Below are positions 45,998-54,069 of a DNA stretch of 64,000 nt, piece after piece. A program made the translations under genes and the position numbers. The notes beneath the pieces were generated by a model. It worked only from the letters and a program-made list of their open reading frames with translations, searched no databases and was not told the DNA's origin. The first letter of the stretch is position 1. The number at the start of each line of letters is the position of its first letter. The DNA is taken from contig NZ_LDJG01000003.1 of NCBI RefSeq assembly GCF_001431425.1, positions 62,001-126,000 on the forward strand. The letters are read 5' to 3'. The stretch is from Stenotrophomonas nitritireducens. Its GTDB lineage: Bacteria > Pseudomonadota > Gammaproteobacteria > Xanthomonadales > Xanthomonadaceae.

Positions 45998-47265
45998 CCG
46001 AACTGGACCGCTACCTCGATGCAGCCACGCGCCAGAACACGGTGCGCAGCTATGCGTCGGCGCTGCGGCACTTCGAGGTTGAATGGCAAGGCCACCTCCC
46101 AGCGACACCGGACAGCGTGGCGCGGTACCTGGCCGCGTATGCGCAGACCCTAGCCGCCAGCACGCTTCGCCACCGGCTGGCCGCCATTGCCTCTTGGCAC
46201 CGCGACCACGGCTTTGTCGACCCGACCCGGTCGCCGCTGGTGCGCAAGGTGCTCAAAGGCATCCAGACCCTGCACCCGGGCCAGGTCAAGCAAGCCGCGC
46301 CGCTGCAGATTCGGCGGCTGGTCGAGCTCGATGACTGGTTGGCTGCCGCGATCGCGGCGGCGCATGCCCGGGGCGACGGAGCGGCGGCGCTGCGCCATCA
46401 ACGCGACCGAGCGTTGGTGCTGCTCGGATTCTGGCGGGGCTTCCGTGGCGATGAACTGCTGCGTCTGGACGTGGCCCATCTCACGCTGGTGCCGGGACAG
46501 GGGATGACCTGTTTCCTGCCGCGCAGCAAGGGCGACCGCCAGGCCGCCGGCGTCACCTACAAGGTGCCGGCGTTGTCGCGGTTGTGCCCGGTGGAGGCGA
46601 CCCAGGTGTGGCTGCAGGCGGCCGACCTGCACGAAGGGCCGGTGTTTCGGGCGGTTAACCAATGGGGCCAGGTGAGCGCCGAGGGCCTGCATCCCAACAG
46701 CTTGGTGCGCCTGCTACGCGAGTTGCTGACCAGTGCCGGCTTTGCCGATGCGGGGCTCCACAGCAGCCATTCGTTGCGCCGCGGCTTTGCCAGCTGGGCC
46801 AACGACCAAGGCTGGGACATGAAGGCGCTGATGGAGTACGTGGGCTGGCGCGATGTGCAGTCGGCCATGCGCTATCTGGACGGGCGTGACCCCTTTGCCC
46901 GTGACCGCATTGAAGCAAGCCTGCCCAGTCCAACCGCGCCGGTACCGGCGATGGCACTGCCGGCGCCCGAGGGCAAACCGGCCTTGCAGCTGCGCCTGCG
47001 CATGGTGCTGACCCCGTTTGCCCGCACGGGCCGCGGCGCGGCCAAGGCCCGAGGCCGGATCGAAGAGATCTGCTTGGCCCCGTTCCAGGCTGTGCGCCTG
47101 AACACTGCCAGCAGCGAGTACCAGTTGACTGTTCCCACCGATCCCGACCGGGATCTGGATGAAATCCTGGCCACGTTGCTCGATGACATGCACCGCATGG
47201 CCGATACGCACCAGTGTTTCCTGGAAGCGTCTCTCAATACAGACGACGGCCGGCACTGGGATTGA
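45994..47265 (+). CDS. Tyrosine recombinase of the Tn3-family unit (TnpI-like)
   Basis: 423 residues from GTG 45994, which overlaps the cadR stop. The core-binding domain (RQNTVRSYASALRHFEVEW) is followed by the catalytic domain: GFWRGFRGDELLRLDV (Arg), SSHSLRRGFASWAND (His-x-x-Arg), EYVGWRDVQSAMRYLDGRDPF (Trp/His position and Tyr). A further C-terminal part of about 100 residues is unusual. It stands 23 bp before tnpA, where Tn3 elements carry a resolvase, so it probably resolves cointegrates. Confidence 0.85.
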   Translation: MTELDRYLDAATRQNTVRSYASALRHFEVEWQGHLPATPDSVARYLAAYAQTLAASTLRHRLAAIASWHRDHGFVDPTRSPLVRKVLKGIQTLHPGQVKQAAPLQIRRLVELDDWLAAAIAAAHARGDGAAALRHQRDRALVLLGFWRGFRGDELLRLDVAHLTLVPGQGMTCFLPRSKGDRQAAGVTYKVPALSRLCPVEATQVWLQAADLHEGPVFRAVNQWGQVSAEGLHPNSLVRLLRELLTSAGFADAGLHSSHSLRRGFASWANDQGWDMKALMEYVGWRDVQSAMRYLDGRDPFARDRIEASLPSPTAPVPAMALPAPEGKPALQLRLRMVLTPFARTGRGAAKARGRIEEICLAPFQAVRLNTASSEYQLTVPTDPDRDLDEILATLLDDMHRMADTHQCFLEASLNTDDGRHWD

Positions 47266-47288
47266 TCCCCTCATAACCTCCGGATCCA

Positions 47289-50282
47289 ATGGCTACCCTT
47301 CACGAGACCGCCTACCCGCGACTGAAGCCTGATCCCACCGCCAAGGAACTGGAGGAGATCTATACCCCCACCGCCGCTGAGATTGCATTCGCCAAGCAGC
47401 TGACCACCCAGCCGGGACCGCAGCTGGCGGTACTGATTCATCTCAAGCTCTTCCAGCGCCTGGGTTACTTCACGGTGTTAGCCGAAGTGCCCGAGCGGAT
47501 CCGGAAGCACATCGCCAAGGCCGCCCGACTCGGGCGCGTATTGGACACCGACCAGCTCGAACGTTACGACGCTTCCGGTAGCCAGCGCCGCCATATGCCG
47601 CAGCTTCGGCAGTTCATCGGGGTACATCCCCTGGACAAATCAGGCTTGGCCTGGCTGGACACGGTGGCCACTGGAGCAGCCCAGACCAAGCACACCATCC
47701 CGGACATCGTGAACGTCCTGCTCGAAGAGCTGGTGCACCACCGCTACGAACTGCCAGGCTTCCGCACCCTGGAGCTGGCCGCCATCGGCGCACGTGAGCG
47801 GGTCAATCTAGGCTACTACCGCAGCATCAGTCACGCGCTGACGCCTGCCACGCGCACGCTCATTGACGAATTGCTGCGCGCACCGGAAGGCTCCAGATTT
47901 ACTGGCTGGCAATCGCTCAAGCGCGAGCCTGGCCGACCGACCAACAAGGAGGTCCGGTTCTATCTGCAGCACATCCGCATGCTGCAGCAGTTGGCCGAGC
48001 AGCTGCCTCCCATCGATGTGCCGGTGCCCAAGCTCAAGCAATTCCGTGCAATGGCTCGCGCCTATGACGCCAGCGAGTTAGCCGAACTGGCTCCGGACAA
48101 GCGCTATGCGTTGGCCACCATCTTCATTCGCGCCCAGCATGCCAAGACGCTGGATGACGCAGCCGAGCTGTTCATCAAGCAGGTGCGCGGGCTGGAGAAC
48201 ACGGCCCAGCAAAAGCTGCTGGCCTACCAGCTCGAACATGCCAAGCGGGCCGACTTCCTGATCGGCCAGCTCAAGGAAATCCTGCAGGCCTATCAGCTCG
48301 ACGGCAGCGATAGTCAGCGCGTGGATGCCATCGATAACAGTCTGGAAGCGGAAGTGTCGACCTTGTTGGCCGAATGCGAAGAACATATGGCATACGCAGG
48401 AAAGAACTATCTGCCTTTCATGCTGCAACCCTACGGCGCGGTCAGGCCGCTGCTGTTCAATGGGCTGGAGCTGATGAACTTGCGGGCAACCAGCCACGAT
48501 GCCGGCATGGAGCCGTTGATTGCAGCGGTGCTGTCGCTGCGCAACCAACACCGTGAGCTGATCGAGGTCGCATCCCTCGGCCTGGACCCAGAAAAGGACT
48601 TCGATTGGATGTCCAAGCTCTGGCGTCAGCACGTGTTTGGCAAGCGGGCCAGCGCGGCAGGCGCCGGCTGGATGCACCGTAAGTACTTCGAGCTGGCCGT
48701 GCTGGTGCAGGTCAAGGACGAACTGAAGTCGGGAGATCTCTTCATCCCGAGCAGCGAACGATTTGACGACTACCGCGAGCAGCTGGTCGATGAAGCCACC
48801 TTGGCCCAGGAACTGGAAGCCTATGGCCAGGTGTCAGGCTTGCCCACCGACGCTGCGACTTTCGTGGCCGGGTTGCGCGCACAACTGACCGACTTGGCCG
48901 ACGAAGTTGACGAGCGTTTCCCCGAGAATGTTCATGCGGACATTCTGGAAGGACGCCTGGTACTGCGGAAGGGGCAACGCGCCGAGGTCTCAAGCGCCAT
49001 TGCCACCGTGGACCGCCTCATCGCCGAACGGCTCCCGGAGTCCAGCATCGTCGATGTCCTGATCGACGCCAGCCAATGGCTGGATCTGCACCGATTCTTC
49101 CGTCCGATCGCCGGCACCGAGAGCCAGGTTGAAGATCTCCCTCGACGGGTGATCACCACGCTGTTTTGCTATGGCTGCAACTTGGGTCCGACGCAGACGG
49201 CGCGGTCGATCAAGGGCTTCAGCCGTCGCCAGGTCGCTTGGCTCAACCTCAAATACGTGACCGAAGATGTCCTTGAGAAGGCCATCGTGGAGGTCATCAA
49301 TACCTACAACAAATTTGACCTGCCGGGCTATTGGGGCAGCGGCAAGAGCGCGTCAGCAGATGGCACCAAGTGGAGCGTGTACGAGGACAACCTGCTGTCG
49401 GAGTACCACATCCGCTACGGCGGCTACGGCGGCATCGGCTACTACCATGTGTCCGACAAATACGTGGCGCTGTTCAGCCACTTCATTCCCTGTGGCGTGC
49501 ACGAGGGCATCTACATCCTCGATGGCCTGCTGGCCAACACGTCCGACATCCAGCCCGAGATCGTCCATGGCGACACGCAGGCCCAAAGCTATCCGGTCTT
49601 CGGTTTGGCCCACATGCTGGGCATCCAGCTGATGCCCAGGATACGAAACATCAAGGATCTCACATTCTTCCGGCCTGAACCTGGCAGGACCTATAAGAAC
49701 ATCCAGGCACTGTTCGGAGACAGCATCGACTGGCAACTGATCGCCACCCATCTCCACGACATGCTGCGGGTAGTGATCTCGATCCGATTGGGGAAGATCA
49801 CCGCGTCCTCGATCCTGCGCCGGCTGGGCACCTACAGCCGGAAGAACAAGCTGTACTTCGCCTTCCGGGAACTTGGCAAGGCCGTCCGAACGCTGTTCTT
49901 GCTGCGCTACATCGATGACAACGAGATTCGGAAAACGATCCATGCTGCGACCAACAAGAGCGAGGAGTACAACGGCTTCGTAAAATGGGTGTTCTTTGGC
50001 AGCCAGGGGATCATTGCTGAGAACGTCCAACACGAGCAGCGCAAGATCATCAAGTACAGCCAGCTGGTCGCTAACATGATCATCCTCCACAACGTAGAAG
50101 GCATGAGCCGGACCTTGGCTGAGATGCGGAAGGAGGGAGTTGAACTGACGCCCGAGATCCTGGCCGGACTGTCGCCGTTTCGGACCAGCCACATCAACCG
50201 CTTCGGCGACTACCATCTCGACCTTGATAGGGAAGTGGCGCCGCTGAGCTATACAGCGAAAGTCCTTGAACAGGCCCCATAG
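47289..50282 (+). CDS. tnpA: Tn3-family transposase
   Basis: 997 residues, full length. The N-terminal DUF4158-like domain (FAKQLTTQPGPQLAVLIHLKLFQRLGYF) is followed by the DDE_Tnp_Tn3 domain: SADGTKWSVYEDNLL (first D), VHGDTQAQSYPVFGLAHMLG (second D) and GIIAENVQHEQRKIIKYSQLVANMIILHN (E). No break is seen, so it could be active. Divergent CDF/cadR, integrase and tnpA make a compact metal-resistance transposon. It is not of the Tn21 or Tn4651 type by its resolution gene. Confidence 0.95.
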   Translation: MATLHETAYPRLKPDPTAKELEEIYTPTAAEIAFAKQLTTQPGPQLAVLIHLKLFQRLGYFTVLAEVPERIRKHIAKAARLGRVLDTDQLERYDASGSQRRHMPQLRQFIGVHPLDKSGLAWLDTVATGAAQTKHTIPDIVNVLLEELVHHRYELPGFRTLELAAIGARERVNLGYYRSISHALTPATRTLIDELLRAPEGSRFTGWQSLKREPGRPTNKEVRFYLQHIRMLQQLAEQLPPIDVPVPKLKQFRAMARAYDASELAELAPDKRYALATIFIRAQHAKTLDDAAELFIKQVRGLENTAQQKLLAYQLEHAKRADFLIGQLKEILQAYQLDGSDSQRVDAIDNSLEAEVSTLLAECEEHMAYAGKNYLPFMLQPYGAVRPLLFNGLELMNLRATSHDAGMEPLIAAVLSLRNQHRELIEVASLGLDPEKDFDWMSKLWRQHVFGKRASAAGAGWMHRKYFELAVLVQVKDELKSGDLFIPSSERFDDYREQLVDEATLAQELEAYGQVSGLPTDAATFVAGLRAQLTDLADEVDERFPENVHADILEGRLVLRKGQRAEVSSAIATVDRLIAERLPESSIVDVLIDASQWLDLHRFFRPIAGTESQVEDLPRRVITTLFCYGCNLGPTQTARSIKGFSRRQVAWLNLKYVTEDVLEKAIVEVINTYNKFDLPGYWGSGKSASADGTKWSVYEDNLLSEYHIRYGGYGGIGYYHVSDKYVALFSHFIPCGVHEGIYILDGLLANTSDIQPEIVHGDTQAQSYPVFGLAHMLGIQLMPRIRNIKDLTFFRPEPGRTYKNIQALFGDSIDWQLIATHLHDMLRVVISIRLGKITASSILRRLGTYSRKNKLYFAFRELGKAVRTLFLLRYIDDNEIRKTIHAATNKSEEYNGFVKWVFFGSQGIIAENVQHEQRKIIKYSQLVANMIILHNVEGMSRTLAEMRKEGVELTPEILAGLSPFRTSHINRFGDYHLDLDREVAPLSYTAKVLEQAP

Positions 50283-50332
50283 ACGGGGAGATGCGCTATC
50301 GGGACAAGGAAATTATCATTGCGTTTCAATCG

Positions 50333-50368
50333 CTTAGGTGGTTTTTGGCCCTGTACGTAACGATTCCC
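50333..50368. repeat. Candidate right end of the Tn3-family unit
   Basis: Starting 51 bp after tnpA, the sequence reads CTTAGGTGGTTTTTGG and ends TAACGATTCCC. Read inward it starts GGGAATCGTTA and ends CCTAAG, the general form of Tn3 ends (GGGG to TAAG). No left partner was found, so the call is tentative. Confidence 0.35.
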
Positions 50369-50417
50369 TGCCGACCCTCCTGCTGGATTCCACCTCCGTC
50401 TACTCCAGCGAGCAGAC

Positions 50418-51155
50418 ATGAGCGGACGCCGCCTGCTGGAGATCGCCAGCAATTCCGTCGCGTCGGCGCTGGCCGCGCAGGCCGGCGGTGCCGACAGGAT
50501 CGAACTGTTCGACAATCTGGCGCAGGGCGGCACCACGCCATCGCGCGGCAGCGTCGCCGTGGCCCGCGACCGGCTGCGGATTCCCCTGTTCGTATTGATC
50601 CGCCCGCGCCCGGGCGATTTCCATTACGACGCGCAGGAGACCGAGATCATGCTGCGCGACATCGAAAGCTGCCGGCAGCTGGGATGCGACGGCGTCGTGA
50701 TCGGCGCGCTGACCATGGATGGAGACGTCGACATCCCACTGTGCCGCGAACTGGTCGCGGCCGCCGGACCGCTCGGCATCACCTTCCATCGCGCCTTCGA
50801 CGCCGCGCGCGATCTGCCTTCGGCCATGGAACAGGTCATCAACCTCGGCTGCCAGCGCATCCTCAGCTCCGGCGGCGCCGTCAGCGCGATGGCCGGCAGC
50901 CACACATTGCGGCAACTGGCCACACAGGCAGGCGACCGCATCCGGGTGATGGCCGGCGCCGGCCTGGATGCAGGCAACATCGCCGATGTCACCGTCCAGA
51001 GCGGCTGCAACGAACTGCATGCCTCGGCCAAGGCATCGCGCACATCGCCCATGCGCCATCACAACCCGGCGCTTGCCGGCCTGGAGAACGATTGGGTGCA
51101 ATCCGATGCGGAACTGGTGAGCGCGCTGCGGAGGGCATTGGATCAGATGGGTTGA
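50418..51155 (+). CDS. cutC: CutC-family copper homeostasis protein
   Basis: 245 residues forming a TIM-barrel. Family segments are clear: LLEIASNSVASALAAQAGGADRIELFDNLAQGGTTPS, VLIRPRPGDFHYD, FHRAFDAARD, ILSSGG, and VMAGAGLDAGNI then ELHASA. CutC is a cytoplasmic protein linked to copper tolerance in some bacteria; its biochemical role is unsettled. It is probably a resident chromosomal gene, not cargo, and marks the backbone between the Tn3 unit and the dif-like site. Confidence 0.93.
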   Translation: MSGRRLLEIASNSVASALAAQAGGADRIELFDNLAQGGTTPSRGSVAVARDRLRIPLFVLIRPRPGDFHYDAQETEIMLRDIESCRQLGCDGVVIGALTMDGDVDIPLCRELVAAAGPLGITFHRAFDAARDLPSAMEQVINLGCQRILSSGGAVSAMAGSHTLRQLATQAGDRIRVMAGAGLDAGNIADVTVQSGCNELHASAKASRTSPMRHHNPALAGLENDWVQSDAELVSALRRALDQMG

Positions 51156-51172
51156 TCGGTTCGCGCCGCCAT

Positions 51173-51200
51173 TATTTACATAATATACATTATGCGAAAA
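51173..51200 (-). other. dif: dif-like XerC/XerD recombination site
   Basis: On the minus strand the 28 bp read as XerC arm TTTTCGCATAA, centre TGTATA and XerD arm TTATGTAAATA. Compared with E. coli dif (GGTGCGCATAA, TGTATA, TTATGTTAAAT), 22 of 28 positions agree with an identical centre. dif is where XerCD resolves chromosome dimers at the terminus and is also used by dif-integrating phages and elements. It lies 17 bp after cutC and 112 bp before a tyrosine recombinase array. Confidence 0.8.
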
Positions 51201-51312
51201 TCTAGTACTTCTCCCGGTGTTGCGTGGAAGTCCTAGATTGGATCCTTCCGTTCGCAACAGAGCCCTTGTTCGATGGTACATATAGTGTTGCTTCCTCAAA
51301 AGGAAACAGCCT

Positions 51313-52533
51313 TTGCTCAACGTGCTTACGGATCCTCAGGTTCCAGCCTCACTGCGGGGCGCCTTACTAGTTGACGATGTTCACAGGCTGCCTCGTTACT
51401 GGGTTAGCGTCTGGGCGTTGATGTCCAACCATGACCTCGCCGCATCTAGCCAGGTAAAGAAGCTTCGGTACATCGAGAGTTTGTACGGCCATGCGGATCG
51501 TCACTTCGGCGCCCACGCGCTGGATGACGCCTTGGGCCACCTGAACGAGGTCGTGCTCGCCGAGATCCTAGAGTCTTGGTTCATATCGATCCGCAATCAA
51601 CCTTCCGTTGGTCCGGCGGATGAATCACGTTGGCGCGCCGGCTTAGCATTTGTCGGGTCTGTGGTCACCTGGTTGTCCAAGTCAACGTTGCCAACCGACC
51701 GTCTCCGGCAGATTGAAGCTCGCCTGCATCGCCTATCCCACTTGTATGGGCAGCTTCACGTCCGCAGGAGCCGCCAACCGAGTCAGATCCGTTCATTGCC
51801 GGCGAGCGTGATCAAGACACTCTACGAAATGCTAGACCCGGTATCGGCTACCAATCCTTTTGCACGACAGCACACGCGATGGCTCGCCTTTATTTCCTTC
51901 CTGTTGATGCTCCATCAGGGGCTTCGACGCGGCGAGCTCCTGTTGCTCACCGCGGACGTGATCAAGGACGGATTTGATGAAGGGCAGCAGAGGGCTCGCT
52001 GCTGGATGAATGTGCAAGAGAGCCCTTACTCCGATGACGGCGATGACCTGCGGTATTCCAGACCAAGCATCAAGTCGGCGAACTCTGTCCGTCAACTGCC
52101 GGTGAGCGAAGCGGTCGCGGGGTTAGTACAAACCTATGTTGAAAACTATCGAGGTAGGCCAGGTCACGCCTTCCTGCTGAACACACAGCAGGAAAGCCCG
52201 CTGTCCACTGAGTCCTTGACGAAGATGTTCCTGAAAATTTCCGCTGCCCTACCCCCTTCCATTCTCCGAGAGCTGAAGGAACGAAGCGGAAAAAATTCAG
52301 TCACCCCCCACGACCTTCGTCATACGTGCGCCGTAGTGCGACTGAATCAACTTCTTCACCATGGGGACTCAATGGATGAAGCACTGCAGAAGCTCCGGGC
52401 CTTCTTCGGCTGGTCGCGAGAATCACAGATGCCCGTTCGCTATGCCCGAGCGGTGTTCGAAGACCGCCTATCGTCGGTGTGGAACAACGCATTTGATGAC
52501 CGAGTAGAGGTTCTGAGAGCAATTCCTTCCTGA
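51313..52533 (+). CDS. Tyrosine recombinase 1 of 3
   Basis: 406 residues from TTG 51313 with AAAGGAAA upstream. Catalytic residues: HQGLRRGELLLLTAD (Arg I), TPHDLRHTCAVVRLNQLLHHG (His-x-x-Arg), FFGWSRESQMPVRYARAVF (Trp at the His position and Tyr). A core-binding domain with an extended N terminus occupies 1-170. It is first in a four-gene unit with gaps of 21 bp or less. Multi-recombinase units of this kind move Tn554-type elements and genomic islands. Confidence 0.85.
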   Translation: MLNVLTDPQVPASLRGALLVDDVHRLPRYWVSVWALMSNHDLAASSQVKKLRYIESLYGHADRHFGAHALDDALGHLNEVVLAEILESWFISIRNQPSVGPADESRWRAGLAFVGSVVTWLSKSTLPTDRLRQIEARLHRLSHLYGQLHVRRSRQPSQIRSLPASVIKTLYEMLDPVSATNPFARQHTRWLAFISFLLMLHQGLRRGELLLLTADVIKDGFDEGQQRARCWMNVQESPYSDDGDDLRYSRPSIKSANSVRQLPVSEAVAGLVQTYVENYRGRPGHAFLLNTQQESPLSTESLTKMFLKISAALPPSILRELKERSGKNSVTPHDLRHTCAVVRLNQLLHHGDSMDEALQKLRAFFGWSRESQMPVRYARAVFEDRLSSVWNNAFDDRVEVLRAIPS

Positions 52534-52554
52534 GTTGCGCCATTGGAAATACAT

Positions 52555-54069
52555 ATGGATATGCAACGTGATCATCATCGTAGGCTCGACGCGTCAACGC
52601 TACGCGAAGTCGCTGCGCAGCTTCCGCCATTGCCGCCCGTGATTAGGTACTACGACGATTTCGATGACACGACTCGCTCCATTCGAAATCCTGCGACAGC
52701 CAACCGCTTCGTAGTTCATGCGAATGGAAGCGTTATCAACATCGAGTTCGCTCTGGTTCAAGAGGCTTTTGGAACCATTCTCAAACACGTATTCCTGCGC
52801 ATCATTGGAGAGGGCTTCGCGCCGAGGACCGCCGCAATGTACACGCTCGGAGGGAAGCACTTTGGAAGCGAAGATGTTACTGGGCTTCTGGGCTCTGGAC
52901 CCACAGGAATCTCTTCCGTATGGACCGCCTTCCTCGCGAAGACCTTGCCCACCGACGCCTATTCCTGCGCTAAATCGATCCTCAAACTGCTCTGCCAACA
53001 TCGCATCAATGGCTGGTCGGACTCCTATCACGATGTCATATCTGCTCTGCCCCTCCCCTTCAAAGACAAGTATGCCGTCGTCCGATCGGGTGAAGCCTTT
53101 ATTTCGGTTGACGATGAAGCTGCGATAGTTCGGTTCTTGGATGAAGCGGCGATCCAGGCAAAGAAGTCGTTGCTGGCTCTCGAAGAAGTACAAGACGCAG
53201 CGATGTTGCTTTGTGCGTATCATTTCGCAATGCGACCTATTCAGATTGCAATGCTCGCGTTTCGTGACGTAAAAATTCGTCGAGAAGATGTCGGCATGCT
53301 CGCGTCTGTCCACATCACATTCCGGATGGCGAAGCAGCGGAGTTCCAGTGCCGCCAAGCCGCTGCTCAGGCGCGTGAAACGCGAGTGGACCCCACTCTTC
53401 GTCGAGATCGAACGGCACTTTCAGGCTAGTGGCGATGATGCGGGCGCTAGGGTGTTCGGCGCCACATCCGCTAATGAAGCAAGTCGTCGCATCAGCTCCC
53501 TACTTCACGACCTTCTCGAGCTCGGCGCGACTGCCGTCAATCTGCGGCATACAGCCGCTCAGCGCCTCGTCGACGCTGGCGCAAGCCAAGAGGAACTGGC
53601 CGAGTTCCTTGGGCACTCGGATATGACTACTGCGCTGGTCTACTACGAAACATCAGCCAACCAGGCTGAGCGGGTGAACAAGGTACTGGGAATCTCCGAG
53701 ATCTATCAGCGTGTAGCTCGCATTGCCCACGATCGGTTTATCAGTCCAGAAGAGCTGGCGCAATTGAAGGAGTCTCAGCAGATCGGCGGAGCGCCTCATG
53801 GTGTTCCGATCGCGGGGATCGGTGGATGCACCTCCGGGCAGGCTGCGTGTCCCTACAACCCGATTTTGTCCTGCTATGGCTGTAGGAAGTTCATGCCGAT
53901 TCACGATGTTCTGATGCACTCGAAAGTTCTAGCCGACTTTCGGGGTGTGGCACGGTTCTTCCATGAATCATCTCGTGGCGACGTGGCATCGCCAGCCTAT
54001 CTACAGCTTGAACGGACAATCGCTGAAGTTCAGGCTGTGGTTCTCGAGCTCGAAGGTTCGCCGTCTTGA
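52555..54069 (+). CDS. Tyrosine recombinase 2 of 3, with Cys-rich C terminus
   Basis: 504 residues from ATG 52555 (a TTG at 52543 is possible). Catalytic residues: LCAYHFAMRPIQIAML (Arg I), AVNLRHTAAQRLVDAG (Arg II; His of the H-x-x-R replaced by Asn), FLGHSDMTTALVYYETS (His and Tyr). The C-terminal 100 residues hold four cysteines (ACPYNPILSCYGCRKF and an earlier C) and may form a zinc site, as in Tn554 TnpB-like proteins. It is followed by gene 3 with a TTGA overlap. Confidence 0.82.
   Translation: MDMQRDHHRRLDASTLREVAAQLPPLPPVIRYYDDFDDTTRSIRNPATANRFVVHANGSVINIEFALVQEAFGTILKHVFLRIIGEGFAPRTAAMYTLGGKHFGSEDVTGLLGSGPTGISSVWTAFLAKTLPTDAYSCAKSILKLLCQHRINGWSDSYHDVISALPLPFKDKYAVVRSGEAFISVDDEAAIVRFLDEAAIQAKKSLLALEEVQDAAMLLCAYHFAMRPIQIAMLAFRDVKIRREDVGMLASVHITFRMAKQRSSSAAKPLLRRVKREWTPLFVEIERHFQASGDDAGARVFGATSANEASRRISSLLHDLLELGATAVNLRHTAAQRLVDAGASQEELAEFLGHSDMTTALVYYETSANQAERVNKVLGISEIYQRVARIAHDRFISPEELAQLKESQQIGGAPHGVPIAGIGGCTSGQAACPYNPILSCYGCRKFMPIHDVLMHSKVLADFRGVARFFHESSRGDVASPAYLQLERTIAEVQAVVLELEGSPS

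Noticed and set aside
52245-52256. CCCTACCCCC as a reverse copy of the 15-bp repeat
   Set aside because: It lies inside a recombinase gene and the match stops after 10 bases.
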